A DNA stretch of 64,000 nt from Marimicrobium sp913061115 (GCF_047729875.1 NZ_CP159826.1:3410001-3474000), one strand, 5' to 3'; shown: positions 1-9,183, numbered from the stretch's first letter. Program-made: numbers and translations. The notes: a model not told the origin generated them from the letters alone.

Positions 1-1806
1 GCGGTTAGCGCTTAGCACCAGCCGCACCAGATGCGGTTGCTGGTTCAGAGCAACATCGACGCGACTGATATTCACAGTGACATCAGATAGTTTAATTTCC
101 CCTGTAGGCACATGCTCCAGAATTCGGTCTTTCTGTACCAGGCTGTAAAACGAAAGGGTCAGGGGCGCACTGATCACCAGCATGATCAACAGGGAGACAC
201 CTATGCCGGCCCGCGCACGTCGGAACGGCGCAAAGCCCAGCACTAGGAATGTTGCACTGGCTGCCAGCGCAATACCCACCAGATTAGTTATCAGAAGTAA
301 CATTGCCCCGCCGGCCATACTCCAATCGCCCCAACCGAGCCCAATCCCGACCACACTGAGCGGAGGAACTAAGGCTACGGCTATAGCAACGCCCGCCAAA
401 CTCTTTGCTACTTCTTCTTTGGCATAGGCATAGGCTCCAGCAACGCCCGAAATCACGGCCACAAACAGATCCATTAAAGTAGGTGACATGCGTGCGGTCA
501 TTTCCGCAGTAGGCACATCCAGAGGCATTGCCCAAGCCACAAACACAGCACAGGCAAGTCCCCACAAGACTCCAACCGATAGAGTGTGCATGGAAGTGCG
601 AATCAGATTAGATTCGGTGCGAGCCAGACCCATAGCCAGAGAGACAATAGGCAGCATCAGCGGTGCTAATATCATCGCCCCGATAATCACAGGAGCCGAG
701 TTCGCATACATACCTGCCAGCGCCAGTAACACGCTCAGAATCATCAGTACCTGAAAGGAATGTGTAGCCTTAGCGTTATCTCGTAATGAGACAAACAGTT
801 CACGATACTCTTCCTCTGTCGCATGGCTGAACAGCGGCAAAGGCACATCTGCTAAGGCGCGCGCCCCCTCTTCCACTGGCGTGTGATTAAGGCGCACGGT
901 TTCCTTATCGACCACTTGGTGCTCTTCATGCTGCAGCAATAGTGCCGGCCCCGGCAACAGCCGCAAACGCCCTTCCTGCACCTGCAACTCAATCTCCCCG
1001 GCATGCACAGGTTTACCATCAATAATGTATTCCGCACCCTCGGGTGCACTAATATGCAATCGATCGGTCCGCACCAAACTGAGGGACGCTGGCAATTGCG
1101 TCAGGCTTATCTTTTGGGGCCACAGTAGACGCAGTAAAAACCACAGATAACTGAGAATACTCCGTGGGGCAAGCACCACGAGCGCAACGCGTCCATCAGC
1201 AATGCCCAGCTGCTCGCTGAATGCCCGCTCCACCAAGGCACTTTGGGTTTGCCCCAAGGCAACCATGCCTAGAGCAGCCAGCTGAATCACCCTGTCCTTC
1301 CCTGTGGTGATTTTGTAAGGGCTGAGCCTTAGCTTACTCAAGCCCTTGAGAGCGCCTGTCAGCGTACTCCAGGGCGTCTGTGGACGGTTGATATCACGAG
1401 GGCGCAGAGCCAAAACTCGCCCTATCACCACCGAGGAGAAAACCAGCTCTCCATTACAGGTCAGAGCATCGGCACCGATGACCGGCGCATTGAGATAATG
1501 ATCAAACACAGCCAATATCTCGCCCTTGACGCCCATGGCCGCCATGGCCCTCGACGCCTCTGGGTGCGGTAAAATGCCAACCCCCCACTGTTGCTCCAAC
1601 GCCTGTAAGGCCAGATCACGAATCGCCTCATCACCGAGATACAGCAGCACACGTGCCAGCGGGGGGGGATTGTCCCGCTCCGCCCAAGGCACAAAGATAA
1701 TGTCTGCCAATTCAGACAACTCTTCAATGGTTTCTGGCTCAAGCCCAGCATCATGTATTAAATAGAGGCCAGCGGCGGTCGTATTGCGCAGCGTATCGTC
1801 TTTCAA
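1..1806 (-). CDS. DUF389 (TIGR00341) membrane protein with degenerate diacylglycerol-kinase-like N-terminus, partial
   Basis: The reading frame is open from about position 1854 to the window edge on the minus strand, so the C-terminus is missing. I place the start at a TTG (1806) preceded by an AGGG ribosome site; there is no in-frame ATG nearby. The first ~320 residues resemble the YegS/diacylglycerol-kinase fold (a GILPHP segment, an ADGRVALVVL segment and an IDGKPV segment), but the nucleotide-binding GGDGT motif is absent and LGDEA stands near its place. From about residue 370 a hydrophobic domain follows with the DUF389 look: VLMILSVLLALAGMY, then NSAPVIIGAMILAPLMLPI and further membrane helices. 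The function of this family is not known; a membrane-linked lipid-binding or sensing role is only a guess. Confidence is high for the family and low for the exact start. Confidence 0.8.
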   Translation of the reverse strand, partial: MKDDTLRNTTAAGLYLIHDAGLEPETIEELSELADIIFVPWAERDNPPPLARVLLYLGDEAIRDLALQALEQQWGVGILPHPEASRAMAAMGVKGEILAVFDHYLNAPVIGADALTCNGELVFSSVVIGRVLALRPRDINRPQTPWSTLTGALKGLSKLRLSPYKITTGKDRVIQLAALGMVALGQTQSALVERAFSEQLGIADGRVALVVLAPRSILSYLWFLLRLLWPQKISLTQLPASLSLVRTDRLHISAPEGAEYIIDGKPVHAGEIELQVQEGRLRLLPGPALLLQHEEHQVVDKETVRLNHTPVEEGARALADVPLPLFSHATEEEYRELFVSLRDNAKATHSFQVLMILSVLLALAGMYANSAPVIIGAMILAPLMLPIVSLAMGLARTESNLIRTSMHTLSVGVLWGLACAVFVAWAMPLDVPTAEMTARMSPTLMDLFVAVISGVAGAYAYAKEEVAKSLAGVAIAVALVPPLSVVGIGLGWGDWSMAGGAMLLLITNLVGIALAASATFLVLGFAPFRRARAGIGVSLLIMLVISAPLTLSFYSLVQKDRILEHVPTGEIKLSDVTVNISRVDVALNQQPHLVRLVLSANR

Positions 1807-1982
1807 AAGCTGATTCCCTACAGTCTCTGCGTTTAAACTTAGTTTACCAGAAATTTAGGCATATCCAGACGCTCTGTGCAACCCCGCCTCTGGCTCATCC
1901 GCCTTTCATTCTCCGGTCAACGGGTTAGACTATATGCCCTACTGGCACGAAGGTTTAATAGATTCAGGAAGAGGATAATGAT

Positions 1983-2339
1983 GTGGCATATGATTTAACT
2001 GGGAAGATCAAAATCATTCAGGAACCGAAGACATTCGATAGTGGCTTCACCAAACGGGAGATGGTGGTGATCGTTGAAGACGGGAAGTATCCGCAGGAGA
2101 TCAATATCGAGTTTGTTCAAGAGAAGGTGAGCCTCCTCGATTCTCTTCAGACCGGACAGACAGTTACCGTCACTTTTGACATCCGGGGCCGGGAGTACAA
2201 CGGACGATATTTCAATAATCTTCAGGGTTGGAAGATCGCAACCATGGGCGAAGACAGTACATTTTCTAACGAAAGCGAATCGCCCATGCCCGAGAATTTT
2301 ACCTCAAGTGATTTTGACGAAGGCGATATTCCGTTCTAG
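1983..2339 (+). CDS. DUF3127 OB-fold protein with SSB-like acidic C-terminal tail
   Basis: A 118-residue protein beginning at a GTG with a strong AGGAAGAGG site 8 bases upstream. The N-terminal ~85 residues (starting AYDLTGKIKII, with a KREMVVIV strand and a TVTFDIRGREYNGRYFN segment) match the DUF3127 pattern, a short beta-rich domain usually predicted to be OB-like. A low-complexity linker rich in S, E, P and N follows, ending in DFDEGDIPF. That tail closely resembles the acidic tip of bacterial single-strand DNA-binding protein, which docks DNA-repair and replication enzymes. From this I infer a small ssDNA-binding or SSB-mimic role. It lies divergent from the DUF389 gene and about 200 bases upstream of the kinase gene. 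Confidence 0.8.
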   Translation: MAYDLTGKIKIIQEPKTFDSGFTKREMVVIVEDGKYPQEINIEFVQEKVSLLDSLQTGQTVTVTFDIRGREYNGRYFNNLQGWKIATMGEDSTFSNESESPMPENFTSSDFDEGDIPF

Positions 2340-2537
2340 CACTGGCGGGATAATCCCTGCGAAATGTCCACTGTGGCAAGGTGTTTTCAAAGGCGTTTAG
2401 TCAGTGCCTGCTTGGCTCGCATCGTGCACACAGACACATCACACACTCGCTACAGGAACCTAACATGACTCTGCCAAACATTCCTGCTGCTCCAAAGGTC
2501 TCTTAAGATGACTCACCGTTAAAATGGAGGGTGCAGA

Positions 2538-3491
2538 TTGACCTCCAGCCACGAGCTAGCCCGCATACCAAAATGGCAACACGCCTTCCTAGAGCGGCAC
2601 CGCCTGGGTACTGATTATTTGGAGACAGCGCTGCAGTGTTTCACCCCTGTGGCACTCTCTCTTGTGAGACTCCAACGCAAAGTGAATCGACCAATATTGG
2701 TCGCACTCAACGGCTGCCAGGGGTCAGGAAAAACGACAGCCTCTGATTATTTATGTCACGTATTAACGGAAGAACAGGGCATGAACACCGTCGCCTTGTC
2801 ACTGGATGACTTCTATCTGACCCACAGTGAACGGCGAGCGCTTGCAGCATCGATTCATCCGCTGCTGGAGACACGAGGCGTCCCAGGCACCCACGATATG
2901 AACCTTCTGCGGCTGACACTGGAGCAATTGCTCGACACTCATTCTAACAAGCCGATTGCGATTCCACGCTTTGATAAAGCCACGGACGACCGGCGCCCCC
3001 TATCAGATTGGGACAGCATTGATACGCCCGTTCAATGCGTATTACTGGAAGGCTGGTGCCTTGGAGCGAAGCCTGAATCTGGCGAAACTCTGGCTGAACC
3101 TGTGAATGATCTCGAGCGAGACGAGGACTCCCGTGTCGTATGGCGCGATTACTCTAACGCGTTTTTAGCTAGCCATTTTCTTCCACTCTATCCGCTTTTT
3201 GATCAATGGATCATGCTGCGAGCACCATCGTTTGATTGTGTTTTCAACTGGCGTCGCGAGCAGGAACGCAAACTTGCCGCCTCGCTTTCCCCAGAAAAGG
3301 CCAGAAATCTAATGGATGATGATGCACTGCGCAGGTTCATACAACACTACGAACGCATCACGCACAATTGCCTTGACGACTTACCCGACGCGGTTAATCA
3401 CCTCTTCAACCTTGACGAGCAACGCCGGATCACGGGGTACAGTTACCGAACTTCCTACAAGCCCCAAAGCCTAGTATATCCGGGTCTATAG
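2538..3491 (+). CDS. D-glycerate 3-kinase-like P-loop kinase
   Basis: A 317-residue P-loop NTPase. The Walker A motif is NGCQGSGKTT at about residues 58-67, followed by a SLDDFYLT segment (about 88-95) and a LLEGWCLG segment (about 168-175). These features are typical of the phosphoribulokinase/uridine-kinase-like family that includes plant D-glycerate 3-kinase and its bacterial relatives. The expected reaction is ATP-dependent phosphorylation of a small hydroxyacid, probably glycerate, but the substrate cannot be read from sequence. The start is a TTG with a GGAGG ribosome site (2526-2530) seven bases upstream, which settles the start better than any downstream ATG. It stands alone with ~200 bases before it. 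Confidence 0.78.
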   Translation: MTSSHELARIPKWQHAFLERHRLGTDYLETALQCFTPVALSLVRLQRKVNRPILVALNGCQGSGKTTASDYLCHVLTEEQGMNTVALSLDDFYLTHSERRALAASIHPLLETRGVPGTHDMNLLRLTLEQLLDTHSNKPIAIPRFDKATDDRRPLSDWDSIDTPVQCVLLEGWCLGAKPESGETLAEPVNDLERDEDSRVVWRDYSNAFLASHFLPLYPLFDQWIMLRAPSFDCVFNWRREQERKLAASLSPEKARNLMDDDALRRFIQHYERITHNCLDDLPDAVNHLFNLDEQRRITGYSYRTSYKPQSLVYPGL

Positions 3492-3589
3492 CGGCCAATA
3501 ATCTATGTCGCACTTTAATGTCTAAAAGTTACGCCCATACACGCTCATGCTATCTTCAATCTGGTTCTTAAATAATAGAGGTGCAAGAA

Positions 3590-3655
3590 ATGAAAACTCG
3601 AACTCACATTACCCAGCAAAATATTAAAAATGCGGCGCCCAAAGTCAATGCGTAG
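3590..3655 (+). CDS. possible 21-residue peptide or truncated gene start
   Basis: An ATG with a well-placed AGAGGTG site six bases upstream opens a frame of 21 codons ending in TAG. The same frame continues past the stop for 11 more codons without looking like a known protein. It lies against the decayed transposase fragment on the other strand, so it may be the stub of a gene disrupted by that element. No function is recognised; the ribosome site is the only real support. Confidence 0.25.
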   Translation: MKTRTHITQQNIKNAAPKVNA

Positions 3656-3831
3656 GAATGGCGCGATTCAGGTGTCATGGGTACCAAATCGTGAGCCCGA
3701 TTATCGAGATAGACGTACACGCCATCTAGCACCAGGGTGTGGAAGTGGGTAGCCTTGTGTATCAGGCGAATGAAAATCGCCCGGTCGACTACGGCCAGCA
3801 CCTTAGCTATTGCAAGCGGATGAGCGTCATA
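3604..3831 (-). pseudogene. decayed IS91-type transposase fragment
   Basis: A short minus-strand frame reads AKVLAVVDRAIFIRLIHKA and then directly THFHTLVLDGVYV. Both pieces resemble consecutive conserved blocks of IS91-family (rolling-circle, HUH-type) transposases, in which the second block normally follows a longer QRFGSALNLN-like stretch; that stretch appears deleted here. The remaining ~25 residues do not resemble a transposase, and both flanks of the element are missing. It is therefore a non-functional relic marking an old insertion. The assignment rests on remembered family motifs and a short match. Confidence 0.5.
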
Positions 3832-3851
3832 CCGCCTCCCTCAATCTTTTA

Positions 3852-4298
3852 TTATTTAACGTCCTCTGCTTTTATAAAGTTCCATACATAAATAATTGCA
3901 GCAGCCCCGAAAACAAAACTTGCGAGGTTTATAATCAACTCAAAAATCATGTCTACCTGACTGTCGTTACTGTAAAAAATAAAGGCATACTTGTCGTTCT
4001 GAATATTATACAGCGAATCCATCAATCCGAGGTACACAGACGTTCCCCCTGCTATAATCCCCCAGAGTATTCCTTTCATATTCTTTTTTAAAAGGTAATA
4101 AGCAGAGAGGAAGAATGCCAAGGCCATCCACATGTCCGCAGCAACAAATGCCTTTTCAAAGATCATGTAACTCGGTTCCTCGGGGAAAGACTGGACGCTG
4201 TCCGGCACGAAAAAGAAACATATCCAGTACACAATCGTAAGCACGCCTACCGCTATCTCCAGTACAATAAACGTTTTTGAAACATCTTTTTTTAACAT
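3852..4298 (-). CDS. four-helix membrane protein, unknown function
   Basis: A 148-residue protein with four predicted membrane helices (about residues 10-30, 50-70, 76-94 and 118-142), begun at an ATG with a clear AGGGGG ribosome site. Charged residues flank the helices (KKD at the start, LLKKN after helix 2, KAEDVK at the end). I do not recognise the family. The gene is visibly richer in A and T than its neighbours and sits next to the transposase relic, which suggests lateral acquisition. It is followed by no obvious terminator. Confidence 0.6.
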   Translation of the reverse strand: MLKKDVSKTFIVLEIAVGVLTIVYWICFFFVPDSVQSFPEEPSYMIFEKAFVAADMWMALAFFLSAYYLLKKNMKGILWGIIAGGTSVYLGLMDSLYNIQNDKYAFIFYSNDSQVDMIFELIINLASFVFGAAAIIYVWNFIKAEDVK

Positions 4299-4740
4299 GT
4301 ATCCCCCTTATCAACCTATAATTCTCTGCGTTCGTGCCACATCTTTTCTCATTCCCCTCGCAGAATAAAGAGGAAAAAGATGCAGCAAGTATAGAACGGA
4401 TAAAAGAGCTATGGTGAGAAATGTTGTTCCAGTATCCCGATGCTTTAGATGACGTGAACCGAGCGATGGCCACCGAGCGTGCTTTAATCGTAATTGCATT
4501 GGCCAACTTGCCAATCTTTTTGGGTCTACTTCAGGTTGCAAGCCCTCATGAGTTCATACCGGCGTATCTTTCACCACTGTCTCTACTAGGCACGAGTGAA
4601 AGCCGCAAAGGCTGAACCATCTCAAGCACACCCAGCACGCTTAATGCGAGTTTTTTTGGCTAGCGATTGGCCCGATTCCACAGCGCTTTAGTGCGGTTTT
4701 CGCCTGAGACCTAGCGTCTAATTTTAATCGCAGGAAATGC
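4299..4740. other. 442-base stretch without a supported gene
   Basis: Several overlapping short frames exist on both strands (one of 64 codons at 4421-4615 plus, one of 76 codons at 4311-4541 minus), but none has a ribosome site together with a recognisable protein. A run of seven T near 4650 follows only a three-base stem. The stretch may be remnant DNA linked to the neighbouring acquired segment. Nothing further is supported. Confidence 0.5.
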
Positions 4741-7077
4741 TCAATCCCTGTTTTTAGCCTTGGCGAACGCTGCAGCAAATGCACTATCAGGCTTATTTGA
4801 CTTTTTTTGAGGTTGGGCCGACGTAGCGCTATTCTTTCGAGGCGAATTTTCGGAGGGTTTCTTGCTGCGCTGCTGATCACTGGTTCCAGGCGGCCGCGGC
4901 TCTGCACTATCGGTCAGTCGCATACTAAGCCCTATGCGCTGCCGCGACATATCAATCGCCATAACTTTGACCTTGACGATATCGCCGGCCTTGGCAGCAT
5001 CCCGCGGGTCCTTAATAAATTTTTCTGACATCGCAGATATATGCACTAATCCGTCCTGGTGCACACCGATATCAACGAAGGCCCCGAAGCTGGTAACATT
5101 GGTCACAGTCCCCTCCAGAGTCATATCTACCTTCAGGTCGGATATCTTTTCCACACCATCTTGTAGCTTGGCAGTTTTAAACTCAGGCCGCGGGTCCCGA
5201 CCAGGTTTGTCCAGCTCTTTAAGAATGTCCGTAACAGTCGGCAGACCAAACGCCTTAGACACGTAATCAGCGGCGTTGACAGACTGCAGAAAATTGCTGT
5301 CGCTGATAATACTGCGCACTGATCTCTGGCAGACCGCAGCAATTTTTTCCACGACAGCGTAGGACTCGGGGTGCACCGTAGAAGCATCCAGTGGATTGTC
5401 ACCTTCCATTACCCGTAGAAAACCTGCCGCCAGCTGATAGGTTTTTTCACCCATTCCCCTCACCCGTAGCAGCGCTTTACGATCCGAAAATTTCCCCTCC
5501 GCATCGCGCATGGTAACGATATTGTCTGCGATGCGTTGACTTAACCCTGACACACGCGTCAGCAGTGGTGCCGACGCGGTGTTCAGATCAACGCCGACAG
5601 CGTTAACACAATCCTCCACGACGGCGTTGAGCTGACGTCCAAGCTGCACTTGACTAACATCGTGCTGGTACTGGCCTACACCAATCGATTGCGGATCGAT
5701 TTTTACCAGCTCGGCCAGTGGATCCTGCAGGCGTCGCGCAATCGATACTGCCCCACGAATGGTGACATCTAGGTGGGGAAACTCGCGCGCCGCAAACTCC
5801 GACGCAGAATAAATAGACGCGCCTGCTTCGTTGACCATCACCTTGCGCACGGCCAAATCGGGACGTGAGGCAAGTACCTCACCCACAAAACGGTCAGTCT
5901 CACGGCTGCCCGTACCGTTACCGATACTGATTAACTTGATCTCGTATTTTTCAATCATTTCCAGCAGCGTCGCAGCGGCTTCTCGGATCTTATTTTGCGG
6001 TGGTGTGGGGAATATCGCACCATGATCCAGCACTTTCCCCGTGGCATCGACTACCGCCATTTTCACCCCCGTTCGCAGGCCCGGGTCCAGACCAATAGCC
6101 GCTTTGGGGCCGGCGGGTGCAGCAAGCAAGAGGTCCTTCAGGTTACTGGCAAATACCTTAATAGCGTCTTGCTCAGCACGCTCACGCAGCAGCGTGAGTA
6201 GATCCGACTGCAAATGCGTCAATAGCTTGACCCGCCACGTCCAACGTACGACCTCTGCCAGCCATTTGTCAGCGGCGCGTTGCTGACCCTGTATTTTCCA
6301 ATGTGAGGCAATCATCGCCTCGCAGGGGTGAGCATCACCCGACGTCTCAGCGACCGACATACGCAGATCAAGCATCAATACCCCTTCCTTGCGCCCCCGA
6401 AACATCGCCAGGGCGCGGTGAGAGGGGGTGGTTTGAAAAGCCTCAGTGTGCTCAAAATAATCACTAAATTTTGCACCTTCCTGTTCCTTGCCTATAACTA
6501 ACCGCGACGCCAGTAAGCTCTCAGACTGCAAAAAATTGCGCAAACGCGTCAGCAGATCAGCATCTTCGGCAAAGCGCTCCATAAGAATTTGCTTGGCACC
6601 ATCGAGCGCCGCCTTGACATCGGAAAACCCCGCGTCTGGGTTGAGGTAATCTGCGGCGATAACATGAGGGTCGAGACTCGGATCCGACAATAGAGCGTCT
6701 GCTAGTGGTTCCAGACCTGCCTCGCGCGCCAGCATTGCCTTGGTCCGACGCTTGGTCTTATAGGGCCGATATAGATCTTCGAGTCGGCTTTTTGTATCCG
6801 CCAAATGAATCGCACGCTCAAGTTCCGGCGTCAGCGTCCCCTGCTCAGAAATACTACCCATAATAGTCTCTCGACGCTGTTCCATGTCACGCAGATAGCG
6901 TAAACGCTCTTCCAACTGGCGCATTTGGGTATCATCCAAGCCACCCGTGACCTCCTTGCGGTACCGGGATATAAACGGCACGGTGGCCCCGTCATCAAGC
7001 AGAGCCACCGCGGCGACAACCTGTTTTTCGTGAACTGAAAGTTCTTTTGCCAGACCACTGACGATAGATTGGGCCAT
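4741..7077 (-). CDS. tex: Tex family RNA-binding transcription accessory protein
   Basis: A 778-residue protein with the full Tex architecture: an N-terminal helical domain with the hallmark VPFISRYRKEVTGGLDD near residue 35, a YqgF/RNase H-like domain opening with GLDPGLRTG near residue 330, a helix-hairpin-helix part (VGVDLNTAS, then VSGLSQRIA), and an S1 RNA-binding domain near residues 645-715 (GTVTNVTSFGAFVDIGVHQD). The tail is rich in S, P, K and N, as in other Tex proteins. Tex binds nucleic acid and influences transcription and stress tolerance. I prefer the ATG at 7077 over a TTG eight codons upstream, because MAQSI fits the usual N-terminus. It is a single gene, divergent from the patatin gene. 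Confidence 0.96.
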   Translation of the reverse strand: MAQSIVSGLAKELSVHEKQVVAAVALLDDGATVPFISRYRKEVTGGLDDTQMRQLEERLRYLRDMEQRRETIMGSISEQGTLTPELERAIHLADTKSRLEDLYRPYKTKRRTKAMLAREAGLEPLADALLSDPSLDPHVIAADYLNPDAGFSDVKAALDGAKQILMERFAEDADLLTRLRNFLQSESLLASRLVIGKEQEGAKFSDYFEHTEAFQTTPSHRALAMFRGRKEGVLMLDLRMSVAETSGDAHPCEAMIASHWKIQGQQRAADKWLAEVVRWTWRVKLLTHLQSDLLTLLRERAEQDAIKVFASNLKDLLLAAPAGPKAAIGLDPGLRTGVKMAVVDATGKVLDHGAIFPTPPQNKIREAAATLLEMIEKYEIKLISIGNGTGSRETDRFVGEVLASRPDLAVRKVMVNEAGASIYSASEFAAREFPHLDVTIRGAVSIARRLQDPLAELVKIDPQSIGVGQYQHDVSQVQLGRQLNAVVEDCVNAVGVDLNTASAPLLTRVSGLSQRIADNIVTMRDAEGKFSDRKALLRVRGMGEKTYQLAAGFLRVMEGDNPLDASTVHPESYAVVEKIAAVCQRSVRSIISDSNFLQSVNAADYVSKAFGLPTVTDILKELDKPGRDPRPEFKTAKLQDGVEKISDLKVDMTLEGTVTNVTSFGAFVDIGVHQDGLVHISAMSEKFIKDPRDAAKAGDIVKVKVMAIDMSRQRIGLSMRLTDSAEPRPPGTSDQQRSKKPSENSPRKNSATSAQPQKKSNKPDSAFAAAFAKAKNRD

Positions 7078-7397
7078 ATAGAGAGAGTATCCACAAAACA
7101 ATAAAAATTTGGCGCAGAGTATGCGGCATATCCGTCAACGCTGGCAATAAAGCTAAGTCAAAAATCAATGTCAGTGTTGCCTGACGTTAGTCGCTAAAAG
7201 CAAATCAGATAGCCTTTACCGCTTTCTTCAGTCAGCGGTATCATTGTACGCTTGGAGCGAAAAACAGTGCCTATGCCGCTGCTGAACAATGCCTTTAGAA
7301 TCGTCGAGCCCCTATCGCTCACTAGCGTATGAAATACAGTCAGGATATGATGCCGACAGTGCCTTACTTAGACTGAGGTGATCGGTTTAAATCGACG
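7078..7397. other. 320-base divergent intergenic region, tex / patatin
   Basis: This stretch must hold promoters for tex (leftward) and the patatin gene (rightward), but I see no convincing sigma-70 pair. A 30-codon frame at about 7290-7382 on the plus strand has no ribosome site. No RNA gene is seen. Confidence 0.4.
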
Positions 7398-9041
7398 ATG
7401 TCGGGGATCCCCGCTTACGTAACAGCAATCAGGTTGATGCAAGCAATGGCTAGTAGAAAAGAGACACAGAAACGAAAAAGCGTTAAGGCTTTTGACCAAT
7501 CAGTATTAAATGCTGACACCTTTGACGAATGGCAGGCGCTAGCTGAGGATTATGACCGTCAGAGCGGCGGTGCTGTCTGGCGCGAGAAGGACGACTCTTC
7601 GCTTTATGACGCCGTCAGTATCAGCACACGCTTGCAACGGCTGCGCAGGTTACGCAAGTCTGGGAACAACCATGGCCTGCTGTTCGCGCTGAGTGAAGGC
7701 ATACACGGTAATATGGCTGGGATGGGCAATGCAAAGCTGTATCAGAAGGCTAAAGCTGGGACAAAAGTTCTGATCAAGGACTACATCGACGAAATCTGCG
7801 ATGCACTTACATACTTTTCACCAAGGTCTTTCAAGGGGATTCCTTGGGCAGATCGCCTGGAGTTTTTTCAGGGTGCCAGTCATTGCTATGGCCGCTCTGC
7901 ACTCATGCTGAGCGGAGGCGGCACTCTTGGGTATTTTCACTTTGGCGTTTTGAAGGCCCTCATTGAGCAAAAACTGTGCCCAGTAGTGATTTCTGGCGCG
8001 AGCGCTGGTGCATTCGTTGCCGCAATCGTCGGCTCCCGCAGTGACGAGGAGTTTCTGGCGCTATTCGACAACAACACACTCGCGCGAGCGCTCACCGAAA
8101 ACAACGACAGCATCAGAATCGGCTTTGGCATGAGCGAGAAAATTGATATGCGCGCGATAAAGCGGGAGATGGCCAAGTTAATCCCCGACATGACGTTTAA
8201 GGAGGCCTATGAGAAGACCGGGCGCAGCATCAATATCTCTATTTCACCTGCTGAACCGCGCCAAACATCGCGCCTGTTAAACCATATTGCCTCGCCCAAT
8301 GTCACCCTCCGGTCGGCGGTGCTGGCCTCCACAGCATTGCCCGGGGTCTTTCAACCCGTGCAGCTGGAGGCGCGCAATGCCGACGGAGACATCAAGCCCT
8401 ACCTACCATCCCGTCGCTGGATAGACGGCTCGTTTTCACAGGATTTACCGGCCAAACGTCTCGCCCGCATGTACGCGGTCAATCATTTCATCGTTTCTCA
8501 GGTCATGCCAGGCCTCGGCCGAGAAACGAACACGAAACCCGGACTGCGGAAAATTGTTTCGGATGCCTCAGTGGCAGCGACGAAACAGATCGTGCGCGGT
8601 TATCTCGATTTCTTTCAACGCTATGGCAAGGTGGGGCCACAGATGGGCACTGGCATGAACGCCATCAATGCACTGCTAGACCAGCAGTTCACCGGCGATA
8701 TCAATATATTCCCCGGATATGGCCTTTCGAGCCTCGGCAAACTGCTAAAAATGATGTCCGAAGAAGAAATGAGGGATTTGATCAAAGCCGGAGAGAGGGC
8801 TACCTGGCCCAAAGTACCGGTCATCAGCCTCACAACCCGCATTGGTCGCACCTTGGATGGCATTCTCCACTCTTTCGAAAGGGATGAAGCCTACTGGTTG
8901 CGTACGGCACCGAAAAAAAAGGCGTCACGCAATACCACGACGCAGCGCAGGGCTAATGGCCACGACCCGGCGAAAAAGCAAAGCAGGAAACCGGTAACCG
9001 CCGCTATGAAGCAGAAGCATCAAAGGAAATCTGCCGCGTAG
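7398..9041 (+). CDS. patatin-like phospholipase with DUF3336 domain
   Basis: A 547-residue serine lipase. Residues ~30-165 resemble the DUF3336 domain found before patatin in yeast TGL-type and bacterial enzymes. The patatin core follows: oxyanion glycine loop SGGGTLGYFHFG (~172-183), nucleophile elbow GASAG (~201-205; the Ser is the catalytic residue), and the Asp partner in WIDGS (~341-345). It is expected to hydrolyse acyl esters of phospholipids or triacylglycerols. There is no signal peptide. The C-terminal ~45 residues are very basic (KKKASR, RKPV, KQKHQRKS), which may bind membranes or nucleic acids. The start is unsure: in-frame ATGs exist at 7398, 7437 and 7446. Confidence 0.9.
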   Translation: MSGIPAYVTAIRLMQAMASRKETQKRKSVKAFDQSVLNADTFDEWQALAEDYDRQSGGAVWREKDDSSLYDAVSISTRLQRLRRLRKSGNNHGLLFALSEGIHGNMAGMGNAKLYQKAKAGTKVLIKDYIDEICDALTYFSPRSFKGIPWADRLEFFQGASHCYGRSALMLSGGGTLGYFHFGVLKALIEQKLCPVVISGASAGAFVAAIVGSRSDEEFLALFDNNTLARALTENNDSIRIGFGMSEKIDMRAIKREMAKLIPDMTFKEAYEKTGRSINISISPAEPRQTSRLLNHIASPNVTLRSAVLASTALPGVFQPVQLEARNADGDIKPYLPSRRWIDGSFSQDLPAKRLARMYAVNHFIVSQVMPGLGRETNTKPGLRKIVSDASVAATKQIVRGYLDFFQRYGKVGPQMGTGMNAINALLDQQFTGDINIFPGYGLSSLGKLLKMMSEEEMRDLIKAGERATWPKVPVISLTTRIGRTLDGILHSFERDEAYWLRTAPKKKASRNTTTQRRANGHDPAKKQSRKPVTAAMKQKHQRKSAA

Positions 9042-9043
9042 AT

Positions 9044-9120
9044 CAATCATGCCGATAGCTGTTATTGCGGGGAGCCTGCCTAAGACGGGTACACGCTCGC
9101 TATCAGTCCGCTATTGATTG
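9044..9120 (+). promoter_or_regulatory. nested inverted repeat between patatin gene and ABC operon
   Basis: Two arms nest: CAATCA (9044-9049) with TGATTG (9115-9120), and GATAGC (9054-9059) with GCTATC (9099-9104). Together they could form a long imperfect hairpin starting three bases after the patatin stop codon and ending ~64 bases before the ATPase start. It could be an end-of-transcript structure or a leader of the transporter operon. No T-run follows, and the conserved thiamine-pyrophosphate riboswitch elements are not seen. Confidence 0.35.
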
Positions 9121-9183
9121 TGCCATGGTTCTGGCAGAGAATTGAGGGCAGTTATCGCAAACCTCACGAGCGGCGCGCATCAC

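Noticed and set aside
4156..4615. Several frames of 64-116 codons near the AT-rich membrane gene
   Set aside because: They overlap each other or the supported gene, lack ribosome sites and show no recognisable protein pattern.
9042..9183. Possible thiamine pyrophosphate riboswitch before the NMT1/THI5-type importer
   Set aside because: A GGGGAGCC stretch and an ACGGGTAC stretch are present, but the conserved CTGAGA and the downstream CTGAT...GGATAAT elements are missing.
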